A stretch of DNA of 53,615 bases, taken from the NCBI GenBank assembly GCA_017964485.1, contig JAGCRW010000061.1:1-53615 (forward strand), given 5' to 3'. The translations under genes were made by a program, and so were the position numbers. Positions 9,603 through 18,900 of the stretch are shown here, piece after piece; position 1 is the first letter of the stretch; each line of letters begins with the position of its first letter. The notes below the pieces were generated by a model, which made no database searches, was not told the DNA's origin, and worked only from the letters and a program-made list of their open reading frames with translations. Source of the stretch: Muribaculaceae bacterium. GTDB taxonomy: Bacteria > Bacteroidota > Bacteroidia > Bacteroidales > Muribaculaceae.

Positions 9603-9622
9603 TCAATAACTATCGTTATTGA
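9603..9622. promoter_or_regulatory. palindrome over the -33 region of the dxs unit promoter (possible operator)
   Basis: Perfect 8-bp arms, TCAATAAC and GTTATTGA, around a 4-bp centre. It lies 11 bp upstream of the -7 box at 9584-9591, so it covers the expected -33 site. It is not followed by a T run in the minus direction, so a terminator for the upstream lipoprotein gene is less likely than a protein-binding site. The regulator is unknown. Confidence 0.5.
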
Positions 9623-9671
9623 CCAAAGTTTTTAATGATATTTTTTATTTTTGCTTCAAGCACATTCTTCT

Positions 9672-10649
9672 CTACTCACTCCTGTTGCGCCGAGCGGTAA
9701 CGATGTCACAAAAGTTTTTCCACTGAACAAACTTGTGCAGAATTGCGAGGTCTTGGTCACGATTAGGGTCATCGACACACCAATTTGGGGCTTTCTCAAG
9801 CAATGAGAAAAGTCGCTCAAACGCCACATCCACAAGCCCTGCCCTAGCTGCAGCGCAGGCACCTTTGTAGAGGTGATGACCTTGAATCTCGTTTACCTTT
9901 CCAAAAGCCTTTTCAAACGCGTTGCTCGCACCCTCGTAGTCGCCGTTCGTGTAGCAAGAATCAGCAATCATTATGTATTCCTCGTAACTCAACTCTGCGG
10001 CACGCAACGACCTCGCCATCAACGCCTCAAGTTGATTGCCAACCGATTGAATATTACGTGGATTCGTGATATCAAAATGGATAATTCTAGCATATGGAGA
10101 GGACTTTCCCTCGCTTTGAAGGATATAGACAAAGGCATAGTGCTTTCCTTTCTTGACGATGCGGTCAACGACGATAACCTGACGCTTTGATTTGTCAACG
10201 ATTAGATTGCGCCACAATTCATCCTCAGGCTGCACAAGACTCTCGACAGACATTGCCTCAACGGTCAAGAATGCCCCATCGGCTTGACGCACATAATCGG
10301 GCATCCAAGTGCTATTGGGATTGATTGACAGAATCATAAACTCATCGGTAAAAATCACATCTACCGAGTCAATTTTCAACGGGATGCGATTGACAACATC
10401 GATGAGATACTTGGCAAGTTTTGGCTCATAAGCATCAAACTCGGCTTGACTGGTGATGAAATTCAGCTCATATCCACCATCGCCCGCATTGGCGAGAAGG
10501 TCATTGCCAAAATCGACCTTAATTTCGCCATTCTCCACTATATTGCCATGCTGCATCCAATCATTAGCACTGCCAAACGGCGGCAAATGGTGTGTAGCGC
10601 AACTGGCAAGACCACACAGCAACAAACAGAGATAAAATGTACGTCTCAT
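9672..10649 (-). CDS. exported lipoprotein with TPR-like C-terminal part
   Basis: I do not recognise the family. Starting at the ATG at 10649, the protein is 325 residues and begins with a lipoprotein signal ending L-A-S-C, so it is probably lipid-anchored. A start 39 bp upstream is possible but would bury the signal behind an extra hydrophobic run. The middle has alternating strands, including an IDSVDVIFTDEFMILSINPN segment. The last 110 residues look helical with tetratricopeptide-like spacing (YEEYIMIADSCYTNGDYEGA, then a helix pair with A-A-A-R-A-G). It ends with TAG. It may bind a protein partner in the envelope. Confidence 0.75.
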   Translation of the reverse strand: MRRTFYLCLLLCGLASCATHHLPPFGSANDWMQHGNIVENGEIKVDFGNDLLANAGDGGYELNFITSQAEFDAYEPKLAKYLIDVVNRIPLKIDSVDVIFTDEFMILSINPNSTWMPDYVRQADGAFLTVEAMSVESLVQPEDELWRNLIVDKSKRQVIVVDRIVKKGKHYAFVYILQSEGKSSPYARIIHFDITNPRNIQSVGNQLEALMARSLRAAELSYEEYIMIADSCYTNGDYEGASNAFEKAFGKVNEIQGHHLYKGACAAARAGLVDVAFERLFSLLEKAPNWCVDDPNRDQDLAILHKFVQWKNFCDIVTARRNRSE

Positions 10650-10711
10650 TCTCTGAACTAACAGCATTAAGAATACAAATCTACGCATAATAGTAACAAT
10701 TAACTACCTGT

Positions 10712-11701
10712 TCATTCGTCAATATCCACAAGTATGTAGGCCTTTGAACCAAGACCTATTTTTTCGGCCCAGTCGATAGTGTGCGTTCCGTGCTGCTTGT
10801 CGATGCGATTCAACAAGTCGGTGGGATCGTTTTTGGCAGTCACTTTCTGCTGGTTGATAATATCGATGCAAGCTTGGTCGAGCGCCACGGGATCGGTAGA
10901 CGCGAGGATACCATAGTCCTCTAGTTTAACTGGTGCGGGATGATCCACGCAGTCGCAGTCAATCGACATGTTGTTCATCACGCTGATAAAGATGATGCCC
11001 TGCTTCTTGTTGTAATAGTTCACTACTGCCTGAGCGGCAGCCGCCATACTCTCAAGAAAACCGTCCTGGTCGCCGATGTACTCGGGAGTCCAAAGCTTCG
11101 CCATATCAAGTTTCTCCATTTTACCTGCCGAGTGGATATAAGCCTTTCCGTTACTGCTGGCACAGCCTATTGAGAGGTTCTTCAGCGCTCCGCCATAGCC
11201 GCCCATTGGATGACCTTTGAAGTGGTTGAGTGCTATCATGAAATCATAATTTGCCATGTGGCCGCCCACGATGTCATATTTGATGTGTGAGCGGTCTTTC
11301 ACGGGAATACGCATCTCGTCATATTCGTCCATAATATCCACTGGAAAATATTTGGTAAAGCCGTGCTCGTTGATGACTCTCCAGTGGTTGGCAGACGTGT
11401 TGCGCTCATCTTTCTCGTTGCCTGGACCGCTGCCGTAGGCGGTGTTGCACTCCACGATGGTGCCATCCACCTCAAGCACCAGGTCCTTGATGAGTTCCGG
11501 CTTCAGGTAATTGGGATTGCTCCCCTCGCCAGTTGAAATTTTCACTGCCACTCGCCCTGTGGCCTCCACGCCAAGAGCTTTATAGATTTTTACTAATGAC
11601 TCAGGCGAAATCTCACGAGTGAGATACACCGTTGGCTGAGCCATCACTGCTGCTGATGCCATCATCAGCACTACTGCCAATAATAATTTTGCTGTTTTCA
11701 T
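10712..11701 (-). CDS. exported DUF362-domain protein
   Basis: A 329-residue protein with a clear signal peptide ending A-V-M-A-Q at about residue 22. The rest matches the DUF362 pattern: VAVKISTGEG near residue 52, a NPNYLKPELIKDLV helix, TAYGSGPGNEKDE, and a GGHMANYDFMIALNHFKGH segment with conserved His and Lys. DUF362 proteins are widespread in Bacteroidetes and often tied to redox or ferredoxin domains, but no cysteine cluster is present here, so it is the short exported form of unknown function. It has its own promoter at 11792-11822 and lies 23 bp before the lipoprotein gene's alternative start, so the two may be co-transcribed. Confidence 0.85.
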   Translation of the reverse strand: MKTAKLLLAVVLMMASAAVMAQPTVYLTREISPESLVKIYKALGVEATGRVAVKISTGEGSNPNYLKPELIKDLVLEVDGTIVECNTAYGSGPGNEKDERNTSANHWRVINEHGFTKYFPVDIMDEYDEMRIPVKDRSHIKYDIVGGHMANYDFMIALNHFKGHPMGGYGGALKNLSIGCASSNGKAYIHSAGKMEKLDMAKLWTPEYIGDQDGFLESMAAAAQAVVNYYNKKQGIIFISVMNNMSIDCDCVDHPAPVKLEDYGILASTDPVALDQACIDIINQQKVTAKNDPTDLLNRIDKQHGTHTIDWAEKIGLGSKAYILVDIDE

Positions 11702-11791
11702 GATGAAATATTTTTGTCTTAGTATATAATTCTCGATATGATGTTTTTAAATCGTTCCCAGATAAAAAAAATGATAAATGATATTATTTCA

Positions 11792-11822
11792 CAAAGATAC
11801 AATAAATTAAAAGCAGAGCAAA
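11792..11822 (-). promoter_or_regulatory. promoter of the DUF362 gene
   Basis: On the minus strand TTTG (11819-11822), a 19-bp spacer and TATCTTTG (11792-11799) match the Bacteroidetes -33/-7 consensus. The start codon is about 90 bp downstream, leaving a roughly 85-nt leader that is AT-rich with no recognisable riboswitch. Confidence 0.7.
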
Positions 11823-11949
11823 AAAGAAGTGCAATTTTTCAATTATTTATGCCAAAAATTTGACTTTCTATGACATAAAGGCATAATATAGTCTCAGCAA
11901 AGGACAGTGGATAAATACTATTCAATATCCCACAAACACAAAGCAACGA

Positions 11950-11977
11950 GCGGCATTCTCGTTTGTGAGAATGCCGC
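11950..11977 (-). terminator. terminator hairpin after the first giant repeat protein gene
   Basis: Perfect 11-bp arms, GCGGCATTCTC and GAGAATGCCGC, around the loop GTTTGT. In the minus direction it is followed by a fairly T-rich stretch (TCGTTGCTTTGTG). It lies 41 bp after the stop codon at 12019-12021. Confidence 0.75.
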
Positions 11978-12018
11978 CCGAAACAGGTTTGGAAGGACTG
12001 AATGCCCTAGCTCATTTC

Positions 12019-13746
12019 TTACTTAAGAATAACCTTAGTAGTCACTCTAGAGCCGTCAATCATTTCCTTAACCACGATGTTCACGCCCTGGAATGGTGTG
12101 TTGCTCTCAAGGCCAGCAGCGTTGAAATAACGCACGCTCTTCACGCCCTGCTCAGCATTGATGTCATCAATACCTGTTATAGGATCCACTTCATCGGCAT
12201 CAAGCACAAGAAGTTTGTAGTTCTGGAATGGATAGTTGTACTCCAATGGGTTGATTCCGCTTGGTTCAGTCCAAGGCTCCTTGATGTTAATCACACCGCG
12301 AATGTTCTTGTACTGATATCCGTCCTTGAAGTCAAAGTCAAAGAGGCTTGTGTCGATGGTAAGGCTTTGGCCTTGAACAGCTCCTGGAGCATAGGCACGC
12401 AGGGTGTTTTCGCTTGCCTTATAGTAACCCCTTTCAACGAGAATCACCTCGTCAACCTTTGGAGCGAATTCTTCGCTAAGCTTGTAGATCTTTGGCTCAA
12501 CTTCTGGGCCATCACCTTCCTCTGGAGCTACAGTGAGCGTGAGATATGTGTTCAGGTTCTTCTCGCTGAACACACCACTCACGTAACCACCCTTCAATGC
12601 ATCCATAAGGATTGCGTCATCAAAGAAGTTGCCACCCTTGATAGTAATCCAGTTGTCGTTGCCGTCACTGGTGAAGAACTGCTTGGTTCCCTGGTGACGA
12701 TCAACCACTGCAAGGTCATTGATAACGGTGTAGTCAACACCTTCAACACCACTTGCGAGGATGTAGCTCAGCTGAGTACCACCAGTGATAGTGAGCTTCA
12801 TGTTCTCGAGGTCAACAGTGAGAGTGTATTCACCAGCAGGAATCTGCATCGCATTGTCGGCGTTGTAGGCCATGTCCAGTGCCACGTTCATGGTAGGACC
12901 ATTCACGAGGAAGTTACCGTTGCTCTGAGCAAGGAAGCGATAAGCATTGGCTGTATCCCAGTCGCTTGCTTCGGCACTTAGTTTGTGAGTGAAGGCGAAG
13001 AACCCATAACCGTTTTCCTTGTCGGTTGTAGTGACAGTAGCGGTATAGACCTTGCCGTCCTCGCTTGTCATTTTCACACCAGCATTTGGCGCGAATGGGA
13101 TGTCATTGATATCGCCATAGACATAGACATCGGCACTACCCTGAACATTGACGGTGACCTCGCCAGTCTCAGGATTGAGAGTGATGGTAATGGTGTAAGT
13201 ACCTGGCGTGAGGCCTGGAATCACATAATTCTCGGCGGGATAAGAGGTGTCGTAGCTATTGTCTCTAACGACCTTGAACTTCACGTCACCCTCAAGGAAG
13301 GTAGGTTCTGAAGTCCAAGTGTAAAGACCATCATCGCCCAGTGTCATCTCGCCATTCTCATTATTGGGGTCCCATGCACTATCGCCACCGAAGAGCTCAG
13401 CTGGCTCACCAACAACGGTGTAGGTGTGCTCAATAGCCTTGAAGGTAGCATTAATTGTGACATTAGCGGCAGGCATGCTGAACTTGCCGTTCTCAATAGC
13501 AACAGGATCGGAGCCCTCAACTGTATAAGTCAAGGTCTCGAGCTCATAGTCCTCGGCAGGACGGATAGTCAAGGTCACCTCGTCGCCATAGTGGGCGGTT
13601 GCTGGAGCCTCAACAGTACCGTTCTGAGTCTCGGCTACTGTAATGGTGTAGTCGATAGCCTTGAAGGTAGCATTGATTGTTACATTAGCGGCAGGCATGC
13701 TGAACTTGCCGTGCTCAATAGCAACAGGATCGGACCCCTCAACTGT
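12019..13746 (-). pseudogene. C-terminal part of giant InlB-repeat surface protein (cut off by an in-frame TAG)
   Basis: This frame continues without a shift from the 13747-15825 gene, so both were one coding region of about 1,269 codons. It starts inside repeat 7, contains repeat 8, then a region with strands typical of SusE/F or E-set carbohydrate-binding modules (from HTYTVVGEPAELFGG), then a C-terminal stretch ending in V-R-Y-F-N-A-A-G-L and K-V-I-L-K, similar to T9SS-type sorting tails. An internal ATG exists at 13698 but has no promoter or signal peptide, so independent translation would leave the product in the cytoplasm. If the stop is real, the surface-sorting end is lost. Confidence 0.7.
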
Positions 13747-15204
13747 CTAAGTCAAAGTCTCTAGCTCATAGCCAGTAGCGGGCTCAACTGTCACTACAAC
13801 CTCGTCACCATAATTTGCGGTAGCGGGAGCTGTAACGGTACCATTCTGGGTCTCGGCCACAGTAATAGTGTAGCCAACAACCTTGAAGGTGGCATTGATT
13901 GTGACATTGGCGGCAGGCATGTTGAACTTGCCGTTCTCAATAGCCACAGGATCGGAACCCTCAACAGTATAAGTCAAGGTCTCGAGCTCATAACCTGTAG
14001 CAGGCGCAACGGTCACTGCAACCTCATCGCCATAGTGGGCTGTAGCGGGGGCGGTGATAGTACCATTCTGGGTTTCGGCTACAGTAATGGTGTAGTCGAT
14101 AGCCTTGAATGTGGCATTGATTGTGACATTTGCGGCAGGCATGCTGAACTTGCCGTTCTCAATAGCCACAGGATCGGCGCCCTCAACGGTGTAAGTCAAG
14201 GTCTCGAGCTCATAGCCTGTAGCTGGCTCGACAGTCACTTCAACCTCATCACCATAATTTGCGGTAGCGGGAGCTGTGACGGTACCATTCTGAGTCTCAG
14301 CAACAGTAATGGTGTAGTCTATAGCCTTGAATGTGGCATTGATTGTGACATTGGCGGCAGGCATGTTGAACTTGCCGTTCTCAATAGCAACAGGCTCAGC
14401 GCCCTCAACGGTGTAAATCAAGGTCTCGAGCTCATAGCCTGTAGCGGGCTCAACAGTTACGGTCACCTCTGCACCATAATTTGCGGTAGCGGGAGCGGTG
14501 ACAGTACCATTCTGGGTTTCGGCTACAGTAATGGTGTAGTCAATAGCCTTGAAGGTAGCATTGATTGTGACATTGGCGGCAGGCATGTTGAACTTGCCGT
14601 TCTCAATAGCCACAGGATCGGAGCCCTCAACGGTATAAGTCAAGGTCTCAAGCTCATAGCCAGTAGCGGGCGCAACTGTCACGGCCACTTCATCGCCATA
14701 GTTGGCAGTTGCAGGAGCTGTGACAGTACCATTCTGGGTTTCAGCAACTGTGATAGTGTAAATGCTCTTCTTGAAGGTAGCATTAATTGTGACATTTGCG
14801 GCAGGCATGTTGAACTTGCCGTTCTCAATAGCAACAGGCTCAGCGCCCTCAACGGTGTAAGTCAAGGTCTCGAGTTCATAGCCTGTAGCGGGCGCAACGG
14901 TAACTGTAACCTCGTCACCATAATTTGCAGTTGCGGGAGCTGTGACGGTACCATTCTGGGTCTCGGCTACAGTAATGGTGTAGTCGATAGCCTTGAAGGT
15001 AGCATTAATTGTGACATTAGCGGCAGGCATGTTGAACTTGCCGTTCTCAATAGCAACAGGCTCAGCGCCCTCAACAGTATAAGTCAAGGTCTCGAGCTCA
15101 TAGCCAGTAGCGGGCTCAACTGTCACTACAACCTCATCACCATAATTTGCGGTTGCGGGAGCTGTGACAGTACCATTCTGGGTTTCGGCTACTGTAATGG
15201 TGTA
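13429..15204 (-). repeat. eight tandem 222-bp coding repeats
   Basis: Eight head-to-tail units of exactly 222 bp (74 codons), encoding the InlB-type domains of the giant protein. Unit 1 starts at 15204 and unit 8 ends at 13429. They differ by only a few residues (for example A-E/S-D/A-D before P-V-A-I-E). Because the unit is a multiple of three, gain or loss of whole units keeps the frame. The premature TAG lies in unit 7. One more divergent unit precedes the array at about 15205-15426. Confidence 0.92.
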
Positions 15205-15825
15205 GTCGATAGCCTTGAAGGTGGCGTGAACCTCAACATTGGCGGCTGGCATTGTGAACGTTGTTCCAGTGATGGTCACCTTCTCGTTGCCGTTCATGTA
15301 GTACAGTTCGTCAATCTCATAGCCTGTGGCGGGAGTGATAGTGAGAGTCACAATCTCACCCTCAGCGGCTTGAGATTTGTCGGCTGCCACAGTACCGTTA
15401 TCACCAGAAACAACTGAGATGTCAAACAGCGGAATTCCCGTGAAAGTAGCGGTCACAAGCACGCTGTAGGGCGCTTCGGGCATCGTGAAGGTGTATTCTC
15501 GCGACGCATTCAAGTCAGCCGGATCTTCACCGCCAAGCTCAAGTTTCACACCCACATTTGGTGGAGTTACATCCATGAGCGATGGCGCCTGAGCCGATCC
15601 TGGGTCGATTATCAACTCAGCCTCCACATCATTTTTGGTGATCTTGTATCCCTCGGCGGGAGTGACTGTGAGAGTTACTGTCCCTCCAGGGGTTGGAGCT
15701 TCTGGGCTGAATGTGACCGTGCCGTTTGTCGTCGGCGCTATTATCACCGTCTGTGCTGCCCATGTGGCGGTGAAGCCACACAGTAGCATTGCCAGCAGTA
15801 TTAATAATCGGTTTTTAATTCGCAT
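13747..15825 (-). CDS. giant secreted InlB-repeat protein, N-terminal part ending at an in-frame TAG
   Basis: Starting at the ATG at 15825 (a TTG six bases upstream is in frame but less likely), 692 residues remain before TAG at 13747-13749. The signal peptide MRIKNRLLILLAMLLCGFTA ends near W-A-A-Q. A proline- and glycine-rich lead region is followed by one divergent and then seven near-identical 74-residue units of the divergent InlB B-repeat type, each with YTITVAETQNGTV, ATGYELETL and FNMPAANVTINATFK. Such beta-rich stalks hold surface proteins away from the cell (family knowledge). In the other repeats the stop position is tyrosine (TYTVEG). The TAG could be a true nonsense mutation or a base-call error. 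Confidence 0.75.
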   Translation of the reverse strand: MRIKNRLLILLAMLLCGFTATWAAQTVIIAPTTNGTVTFSPEAPTPGGTVTLTVTPAEGYKITKNDVEAELIIDPGSAQAPSLMDVTPPNVGVKLELGGEDPADLNASREYTFTMPEAPYSVLVTATFTGIPLFDISVVSGDNGTVAADKSQAAEGEIVTLTITPATGYEIDELYYMNGNEKVTITGTTFTMPAANVEVHATFKAIDYTITVAETQNGTVTAPATANYGDEVVVTVEPATGYELETLTYTVEGAEPVAIENGKFNMPAANVTINATFKAIDYTITVAETQNGTVTAPATANYGDEVTVTVAPATGYELETLTYTVEGAEPVAIENGKFNMPAANVTINATFKKSIYTITVAETQNGTVTAPATANYGDEVAVTVAPATGYELETLTYTVEGSDPVAIENGKFNMPAANVTINATFKAIDYTITVAETQNGTVTAPATANYGAEVTVTVEPATGYELETLIYTVEGAEPVAIENGKFNMPAANVTINATFKAIDYTITVAETQNGTVTAPATANYGDEVEVTVEPATGYELETLTYTVEGADPVAIENGKFSMPAANVTINATFKAIDYTITVAETQNGTITAPATAHYGDEVAVTVAPATGYELETLTYTVEGSDPVAIENGKFNMPAANVTINATFKVVGYTITVAETQNGTVTAPATANYGDEVVVTVEPATGYELETLT

Positions 15826-15916
15826 AAACAATAATTTAAGAATCTAAATGTAGACAAATAGCTCATTCAAAACATTTAGTTTCAAGCATTTATTTACTAT
15901 AGAAACTAATTATAAT

Positions 15917-15955
15917 AAAGGTGGGTCCAGAATGAGTTCCACCGAACCCACCTTT
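15917..15955 (-). terminator. hairpin between two giant repeat protein genes
   Basis: Perfect 10-bp arms, AAAGGTGGGT and ACCCACCTTT, with a 19-nt loop. In the minus direction it comes 13 bp after the stop of the 15968-19999 gene and is followed by TATTATAATT, so it is a likely terminator. It also lies 92 bp upstream of the start of the next giant gene. Confidence 0.65.
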
Positions 15956-15967
15956 AAAAAACCATGT

Positions 15968-18900
15968 TTACTTCACTAACTTGATAGTCTGAGTAGTGCC
16001 ATCGGTGAAGGTCACTACAGCGATGTTGATGCCACGGAATGGCATGTCGCTGGTGAGACCACTCATGTTCACATACATTACATTAGCAACATTGCCCTCA
16101 GCCATCAGAGTCTCGATTGCGGTTGGAACATCGCCGTTATTGCCAATGCGGAGCATCATAGGAGCACCTTGAACTTGACCACCTGGCAGATAGCAACGGT
16201 GAGCAGCTACTGAACCAGCCTCACTGCGGATGAAGTTGTTGTTGTAGAGAACATAATCATTAGTGGAAACTGTTGATGTGCCAGTAACGCTACCCTCGAG
16301 CATAGTGGTGTAGGTGCTTGTTTCACCTGAGTACAGAGTAGTCATTAATTGGTCGACTGCCACCTCGCTATAAAGCAGAACGCCTACATTTGCTGGGATG
16401 TAGTCAATATCGTCAATTACAACGGCATTGTTTTGAACACCAGTCACAACATAAGCGGTAACGTTCTCAGGTACAACGAAGTTTTGAGAACCAATGTAGG
16501 TAGCCCACTTACGCTCGGCAGTGAATGCAACGCCCTCAAGCACAAATTGTGTTTGCTTAAAGCTTACAAGGATTGTAGCGTCAGTACGTGGCATCTCAAA
16601 GCGATAATATCCATCCTCTTCCTCATAGGTGTATGTCACCTCGTGAGTATCATCTATATCATCGGCAGAGACAAGACCCTCATAAACCTTGAAGCTGTCA
16701 ATCTCATAGTTTTCGTCTGGAGTTACAGTTACATTGACAGGGCTGAACTCAGCGACCTCATCCATCGACTGGATAGATTCTCCATTTACCATAACTGAAA
16801 CTGTACCACCGGTGGGAGCAGCATCAAATTTGAGTTTGTAATAGTCGAGGATTGTCTTGAATGTTACTACCACGGTAACTGGAGCTGCGGGCATAGCGAA
16901 GGTGTAAACGCCATTCTCGCCAGCAGTGAGCTCACCGCGTTGCTCAACACCATTAACAGTGTAAGTGTAATAAATCTCATCAACCTTATACTCTGTGGCA
17001 GGAGTTGTGGTCACAGTTACAGTCTCGCCCTCGTAGGCTTCTATCACGTTGGCTTGTGCGCTACCGTGGTCACCAGCATTAACAGTTACTGCATAGGCAT
17101 CGGCACAGATGGCATGAACCTCAACATCCATTGCTGGCATTACGAAACTCAAATCGATATCGCCAGTCTCTGAAACAGTGATTGTATACTCGATGGGTGT
17201 TTCAACCATGTCCTGACCAGAACCAGTAACCTTGTTAACAATAACCTCTTTGAGCTTAGTGTCACTAGAGGGAACAATACGCATGGTTATGTTCGCGCCC
17301 TCGGGAGCGAAACCACTGTAATTTGTTTGGTCTAATACAGTACACTTAACTTCTTCAACAGCTCCATAGTGATACTCAACAACTGTCTCCTTGAATGTGG
17401 CAGTGACAGTAACATCAGCAGCTGGCATAGTGAACTTGTTGTCGGCAACTGGAACTTCCACAGTGTTCTCTCCATCAATATAGGTTAATGTGATTGCGTC
17501 AATCTCATAACCATCAGCAGGTGTAACTGTAAGTTCAACTTCATCGCCAGCCTTTGCCTTAGCAGGTGCTGCTACAGTACCATAATTTGGTGTGGTATTG
17601 TTTACAGTGATGTTGTATTCAAATGCACCTGTCACAACCAAAACGGCATTTGCATTTGCTGTTGCAGGAGTAAAGGTGAAAGTGAAAGTACCATCCTTGG
17701 GGAAGTACATGTTCTTGTAATTTCCGTTAGGGAACAAATCAATATCTTTACCAAGTGTCTGGACTGTAATCCAGTACAGATTGCTGTCATCAACGCCATA
17801 CCAAGTTTCTACAGGATTAGGATCGTTCTCGCCATCCTGAACTTTCTTCACAATCTTGAACTCACTAAATGCATCCATATTTTGGTCAGCAAGAACATAA
17901 TTTGCTCCATCTTGAGCCATCTTAATCCAGTTCTCGCTCGCCCAACTGTTAGAATTTTCAGGTGTTACGCCCCAAACTACCCAGTAGCTTACATCAAGTT
18001 TACGGAATGTTGCAGTAACGGTAACGTTGCCAGCAGGCATTGTAAACTGATTATTGTTAACCTCAACAGGTGTATTGTTTTCACCATAAGTAACAGTGAG
18101 GCTCTGAAGAACGCAGTCTTCGTCAGGCTCTACTATAAGTGTTACTGTCGAACCACAAGCTGCCGACTCTGGAGCGGTAACCTTACCATTCGTGCTTTCA
18201 GCAACAGTGATGTTGTAAGTTTTTGCATTGAAGGTAACATTAACTGTAACGTCACCAGCTGGCATGTTGAACTTGTTGTCGGTAACAGGAACTTCCTCAG
18301 TGTTATCTCCATTAACATAAGTTACTGAGATGTTGCCAACTTCATAGCCTTCATTAGGAGTGACAGTAAGCTCAACTTCATCGCCAGCCTTTGCCTTAGC
18401 AGGTGCTGTTACAGTACCATAATTTGGTGTGGTATTGTTTACAGTGATGTTGTAGTCAAATACGCCGTCCACAACCAAAACGGCATTGGTAGTTGCCGTT
18501 GCAGGAGTAAAGGTGAAAGAGAAAGTACCATCCTTGGGGATATACAGGTTCGCATAGCTTCCGTTAGGGAACAAATTAATATTTTTGCCAAGTAACTGGA
18601 CTGTAATCCAATACAGATTGCTACCCTCAGCACCATACCAAGTATTGACAGGATTAGGATCGTTATCGCCGTCCTGAACTTTCTTCACAATCTTGAACTC
18701 ACTGAAAGCAGCCATATTTTGGTTAGCAAGAACATAATTAGCTCCATCTTGTCCCATTGGAATCCAGTTCTCACTCGCCCAACTGTTAGAATTTTCAGGT
18801 GTTACGCCCCAAACTACCCAGTAGCTTACATCAAGTTTACGGAAGGTTGCAGTAACGACAACGTTCTTGTTAGGCATTGTGAAGGTATAAGTGTTACCTG

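Larger units (their letters stand above)
11702..12018. other. gene-free stretch between the DUF362 gene and the first giant repeat protein
   Basis: This 317-bp stretch holds the DUF362 promoter, its leader, an AT-rich segment, and the strong hairpin at 11950-11977. I see no RNA gene, repeat or small coding region in the rest. Confidence 0.6.

Noticed and set aside
13429..15204. CRISPR array
   Set aside because: The units are 222-bp coding domains without spacers; the short heptad arrays also lack spacers and no cas gene is present.
14035..15417. A 460-codon open frame on the plus strand opposite the 222-bp repeats
   Set aside because: It exists only because the repeats have no stops on the opposite strand; it has no signal, promoter or sensible composition, and the minus frame encodes clear InlB-type domains.
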